A stretch of DNA of 30,773 bases, from the IMG/VR virus record IMGVR_UViG_3300045961_000373, positions 1 through 30,773 of that record; one strand, given 5' to 3'. The first letter of the stretch is position 1. Each line of letters starts with the position of its first letter. The translations under genes and the position numbers were made by a program. The notes under the pieces are model-generated. The model was not told where the DNA came from. It searched no databases and saw only the letters and a program-made list of their open reading frames with translations. Below are positions 27,300-30,773 of this stretch, piece by piece. The DNA is from a virus.

Positions 27300-28812
27300 G
27301 ACTCTAAAATTGATCATCTCCGGTGATGGGCGTTTGCTCGGCACGGAGATCGGAAATACCCAACGGAAAATTGAAACGTTCGGGAGTAGAGTCGGTCGCG
27401 TCTTCTCTAACCTTGATAGAAAAATCCTCAGTTCTGTTAAAAGTATCGCTACAAATCCTCTGACCCTTGTTGGTGGAACCGCAGGGTTATTATATGCTGG
27501 TAAACAAGTTATTGACTATCAAAACAAACTGCTTACATTAGGCATTAATGCGAAGAGAACCGATAGTGAAATAATGCAGTTAGAAAAGACTGTTACAGAT
27601 TTCGCCTATACAACAGGACAAGATAGAGACAAGCTGGTAGAGGTATTATCAGATATTATTGATAAAACAGGGGACTTCCAATATGCCACAACTGCATTAG
27701 GAAGCGTTGGTCAGGCGAGTACTGCTATGGCTGCCGACATTATGGATACAGGTAGAGTATTGTCGGCTCTTCGTCTTGGGCTTGGTGCAACTGCTGAAGA
27801 AGCTCAAGAATATTTTGATATTATGGCACGTATGGGTAACGAAGGATCTTTTACATTTGCCGAGCAAGCTTCACAAGCAGAACGTTTATTTTCAGCAGCC
27901 ACGCTGGCTGTTGGTATTCAAAAAGAAAATTTTGCTGAATACAATGCTTTTATGCAGACCGTGAAGCCAATGTTCGGTTCTCCCGATATGGCAGGAACTG
28001 CTATTGAATCAATAATGAATAAATTAAAAACAAGCGGAAAAAGTATTCAGGCTAAACTTGGCTTTCGGCTTTTTGATGAAAAGGGTGCAATTGTTGACTT
28101 TAAAAAAACCATTAAAGCAATAGCGAGGCTTTCTCCCGCTGAACGATCAAAAATGTTTGGCGAATATTCTAAAGCATTCACTGCCTTTGATACTGAAAAA
28201 GGAAAGGTGAATTTTGAGAAATATATTCAGCTTGGCAAAGTAGGTGGATTTGTAGCTGAGGCTTTTGAAAGAAGAGCTAAAGGTGCTACATACCAAGTTA
28301 ATACAATTGTAACGGCATTAAAAGAATTTGCTACAGTCGGCTTAACGCCAGTTATTGAAAAACTTACCGAGAAGCTGCGAGAATTGACATCAGACCCTGA
28401 GAAAATGGAAAATTTCAGGGTTAGTATTCAGAATTTAGCAGGTGGTATAGGTGATTTATCTGCAGCGCTTATCAGTGCAGCGCCAGCCTTTGAATTGCTT
28501 GGAGTAATCGCTGATTTTACTGGAATATCACAAAGATCCAAGCTAACAAAAGAAGCTGCTAAAGAGCTGAAAGCTCTTCCTAAGTCAGATCAGAAAAAAA
28601 TCCGCTCTCTTGTACGAGGCGATTCCTGGGATACAGGATTGTACATGGCATTGCAGAAATTTAAAAGAGAGCAAAATCAGAATGTGGTTGGCGTGCAGCA
28701 GCAAATTACTGTTGTTGCTCCTGAGGGGACCAAGGTATTAAGTACTACCGACTCAACCAATGCAGATGTTCAAAGCTCAATATCCACATCGAATCGGGGC
28801 TCGTTTAAATGA
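27283..28812 (+). CDS. Tail tape-measure protein
   Basis: Product of 509 aa from ATG 27283, with GGAG 7 nt upstream (ATG 27280 and TTG 27277 are poorer). Domains: N-terminal LKLIISGDGRLLGTEIGNTQ, a hydrophobic helix (ATNPLTLVGGTAGLLYAG, ~residues 58-76), then the TP901-type tape-measure core with DKLVEVLSDIIDKTGDFQY, ATTALGSVGQASTAMAADI and EEAQEYFDIMARMGNEGS. The C-terminal part is more polar. It sets tail length; at about 500 aa it is on the short side for tape measures, so a short contractile tail is predicted. Confidence 0.88.
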   Translation: MAQRTETLKLIISGDGRLLGTEIGNTQRKIETFGSRVGRVFSNLDRKILSSVKSIATNPLTLVGGTAGLLYAGKQVIDYQNKLLTLGINAKRTDSEIMQLEKTVTDFAYTTGQDRDKLVEVLSDIIDKTGDFQYATTALGSVGQASTAMAADIMDTGRVLSALRLGLGATAEEAQEYFDIMARMGNEGSFTFAEQASQAERLFSAATLAVGIQKENFAEYNAFMQTVKPMFGSPDMAGTAIESIMNKLKTSGKSIQAKLGFRLFDEKGAIVDFKKTIKAIARLSPAERSKMFGEYSKAFTAFDTEKGKVNFEKYIQLGKVGGFVAEAFERRAKGATYQVNTIVTALKEFATVGLTPVIEKLTEKLRELTSDPEKMENFRVSIQNLAGGIGDLSAALISAAPAFELLGVIADFTGISQRSKLTKEAAKELKALPKSDQKKIRSLVRGDSWDTGLYMALQKFKREQNQNVVGVQQQITVVAPEGTKVLSTTDSTNADVQSSISTSNRGSFK

Positions 28813-30101
28813 AAACATATAAGGCACAGCTCGATTCATTTGAGCTCACTATAAAAAGTGATGGTACTAGTGATGTGTGGGAAAAGAACCTTGTTGAGTA
28901 CGAAGTTCCTTTTGCTACCGGGCCGGAACTGGACAGCTTAGGCATTAAATCGCATCCTATTCGGTTTACTGCAGTTTTCATAAATGAAAAGTATGAAGAA
29001 CATGAATATTTTGTAAAACATGTTTTACAGGATATTACCAATACATTTATACATCCAGCCTACGGACCAATCTCGGGGTGTGTAAAAACGGTTACGGTTA
29101 GACATAATGATTTAAAAAAATATGCAGAGGTCGATGTTGATTTTCTCGAAAACAGTAATCCTGAAACTGCGCCACTCTACAATCCAGATGTAAAGTACAC
29201 CATTGAACAGGATATAATAAACACCCAGGCATTGCAAATGGAGCACTTTGCAACAGAGGTTAAATCTGTACTGGGACCTGCAGCATCAAAAGTATTAGCT
29301 GTTGCGCTTGACCCCAATCAAGGGATTCTCTCGCAGATCAGAGGCGTTTCAATGTCAGCTCGTTCTTACCTTGCAAAGATCGATACTGCCTGTAATGTGC
29401 TAGATGCTGTATTAATTAATATACCTAATCCAGCAGAGTCAATAATTGCAATGGTTGAGTACGGTACAACGCTCCCTGGGCGTGTTATCGGGTCAATAAC
29501 AAAGGCTGTAGAGCGATATGCTCTTGCTGCGACATTAATAACGGACAGTCCTGTATCATTCGTGCAATCATTCAGAATAGGGATAGCAGGGTTGCTACAG
29601 TCGGTTTCGTTTGTTAAACCTCATGTGCTGGCATCAATTGCTCAAGTTGAGTCAATGTTTGTTGCTGATTTGTATAAAAAAGACGAAGAAAAGCGTAATG
29701 CGCTAAGTCGAATTGAGGGCTCTAAAATATGGGGTGCAGATGGTACAATGAATTATGTACCAAATACACCGACAGTCCTTACAATAAATGATCTAGAAAG
29801 CTCGGTAGCGTATGCTAGGGAAGATATCCAGACTGCAATTGATGCACTACGAGTGCAGTTTGGATCTCCAGAAATGGTATCTGCATTAGGCGTATTCGCA
29901 GCCTCACTTTTGAAATATGTTGATACCATAAAGTTGAATCGTGAAAAAATCATAACCATAGAGCTTGATAATGAAATCCCGGTGCATCTGTTGTGCCTAC
30001 GCTATGGGTTACCATATATGGCTGCTGAGCGTTTATGCGCAATCAATTCATTTTGGAATCCATCATTTTGTTCAGGCATGGTGAGGATATATGTCAGATA
30101 A
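28809..30101 (+). CDS. Mu gpN-type DNA circularisation / baseplate hub protein
   Basis: Product of 430 aa; ATG overlaps the tape-measure stop. The N-terminal ~90 residues match the DNA_circ_N family (LIKSDGTSDVWEKNLVEYEV type, GPELDSLGIKSHPIRFTAVF, GYF-like YFVKHVLQDITNTFIHPAYG, VTVRHNDLKKYAEVDVDF). The rest is helical, with IPVHLLCLRYGLPYMAAERL near the C-terminus, a LysM-like tail seen in gpN. Mu N is a tail/baseplate component that follows the tape measure. It overlaps the next gene by 11 nt. Confidence 0.88.
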   Translation: MKTYKAQLDSFELTIKSDGTSDVWEKNLVEYEVPFATGPELDSLGIKSHPIRFTAVFINEKYEEHEYFVKHVLQDITNTFIHPAYGPISGCVKTVTVRHNDLKKYAEVDVDFLENSNPETAPLYNPDVKYTIEQDIINTQALQMEHFATEVKSVLGPAASKVLAVALDPNQGILSQIRGVSMSARSYLAKIDTACNVLDAVLINIPNPAESIIAMVEYGTTLPGRVIGSITKAVERYALAATLITDSPVSFVQSFRIGIAGLLQSVSFVKPHVLASIAQVESMFVADLYKKDEEKRNALSRIEGSKIWGADGTMNYVPNTPTVLTINDLESSVAYAREDIQTAIDALRVQFGSPEMVSALGVFAASLLKYVDTIKLNREKIITIELDNEIPVHLLCLRYGLPYMAAERLCAINSFWNPSFCSGMVRIYVR

Positions 30102-30773
30102 AATTGAATTGAAAGTTGCTGATTACATTTACAGTAAGTTTAAAAGTTATAGTGTTGATTCTGATATTTACCAAGCCGCAGATGCATTCCAGTTTGAATT
30201 GTATCCAAGTGGAGCATTTTTGCCAAAAGTAGGAATGAAAGCCGAATTACTCGTAAATGGCGAAACTGAATTTGTCGGTATTATTGATAAGGTAGCCAGA
30301 GGATATGATTCAAACGGTAGATATTTTACTTTATCAGGCCGTGACATGATGGGATTGATTGTTGATTCGTACTGCGAAAGGTTTGAAACTCTAAAAAATA
30401 CTAATCTCATTAAAGTAGCAGAGAAATTACTTAAAAATGTCCCTTTTAGTGGTTCTATTGAGTTTGATGAGGGGGCAGCTAAGCGTGATCAGGCAAAACC
30501 GTTTATTCAAATTGAACCAGGCCAAAAGGTTTTTGATGTTTTGAAGGACGTAGCCAATAGCAGAGGTTTGGTTTTTTATTCGAACGCAAGGGGGCGTCTA
30601 GTGTTTAGAAAACCACGTGGCCGAGGTCGCGTTCGGTTTTCAATAATAAGAAAAAGCGGTGAACCAAACCACTTGATTATTAAGGGGGAATCGGTTGATG
30701 ATATCAGCACACGTTATTCTAAATATACAGTTATAAGCCAGGAACAAGGTGGTAGCGAGGATGATCCTGCAGC
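30091..30773 (+). CDS. Mu gpP-type baseplate hub protein, partial (runs off the window)
   Basis: ATG 30091 opens a frame that stays open to the last base, 227 codons. GGTGAGG is upstream within the gpN-type gene. Landmarks are IYQAADAFQFELYPSGAFLP, VGMKAELLVNGETEFVGIID and YFTLSGRDMMGLIVDSYCER, followed by FIQIEPGQKVFDVLKDVANS, SRGLVFYSNARGRLVFRKP and HLIIKGESVDDISTRYSKYT. This is the gp44/gpP (late control D-like) hub that crowns the tail tube. The 3' end is missing. Confidence 0.88.
   Translation, partial: MSDKIELKVADYIYSKFKSYSVDSDIYQAADAFQFELYPSGAFLPKVGMKAELLVNGETEFVGIIDKVARGYDSNGRYFTLSGRDMMGLIVDSYCERFETLKNTNLIKVAEKLLKNVPFSGSIEFDEGAAKRDQAKPFIQIEPGQKVFDVLKDVANSRGLVFYSNARGRLVFRKPRGRGRVRFSIIRKSGEPNHLIIKGESVDDISTRYSKYTVISQEQGGSEDDPA

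Noticed and set aside
1-30773. CRISPR array, tRNA or rRNA genes, insertion sequences
   Set aside because: I saw no regularly spaced long repeats, no cloverleaf with tRNA consensus loops, and no transposase other than the phage MuA type.

Overview
This window is most of a Mu-like transposable (replicative, contractile-tailed) phage or prophage. Diagnostic genes are a MuA-type DDE transposase, a MuB-type ATPase, GemA, a Mor-type activator, Mu gp27/gp28/gp29/gp30-type packaging genes and a Mu sheath/tube/gpN/gpP tail module. The host is probably a Gram-negative bacterium, because the phage carries a lipobox lipoprotein and a GH108 endolysin. I cannot name the host genus from sequence alone. The DNA is moderately AT-rich, and most strongly so in the early region and at the left edge.

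Layout. (1) 1-260 has no gene and holds six copies of an 8-bp motif in both orientations, a candidate transposase-binding left end or activator site. (2) 261-6977 is the early operon, read leftward: small HTH regulator, transposase A, ATPase B, small membrane protein, GemA, DUF3164-like protein and several small proteins. It ends with two proteins that both carry the C-terminal pentapeptide QLSLF. The last of these is a Mor-type activator with two Mor domains in one chain. (3) 6978-8019 is the immunity region: a strong leftward promoter with a palindromic operator in its spacer, a short CI-type repressor and a lipoprotein gene, both read rightward. (4) 8043-19046 is a leftward late operon: membrane/coiled-coil protein, small terminase, large terminase, portal, a three-domain LamG protein, a MuF protein with a toxin-like C-terminus, a D12 adenine methylase, small zinc-binding proteins and a virion morphogenesis protein. 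It contains two strongly structured intergenic elements. (5) 19232-30773 is a rightward late operon: protease with nested scaffold, decoration protein, major capsid protein, head completion, endolysin and holin, then the tail module with a -1 frameshifted chaperone and a truncated baseplate gene at the window edge. The two late operons diverge from a 185-bp region at 19047-19231.

How the parts work together. The repressor and small HTH protein probably compete for ATAAG-N7-CTTAT operators that control the transposase operon. Transposase and MuB drive replicative transposition. The Mor-type protein at the end of the early operon would then switch on the divergent late operons.

Most interesting inference: two adjacent early proteins, one of them the putative late activator, end exactly in the canonical bacterial sliding-clamp-binding peptide, encoded by different codons. 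This suggests late transcription coupled to replication through the host beta clamp, analogous to T4 gp33/gp55 with gp45. Other notable points are the MuF-toxin fusion, the two structured RNAs and the clear frameshift site.
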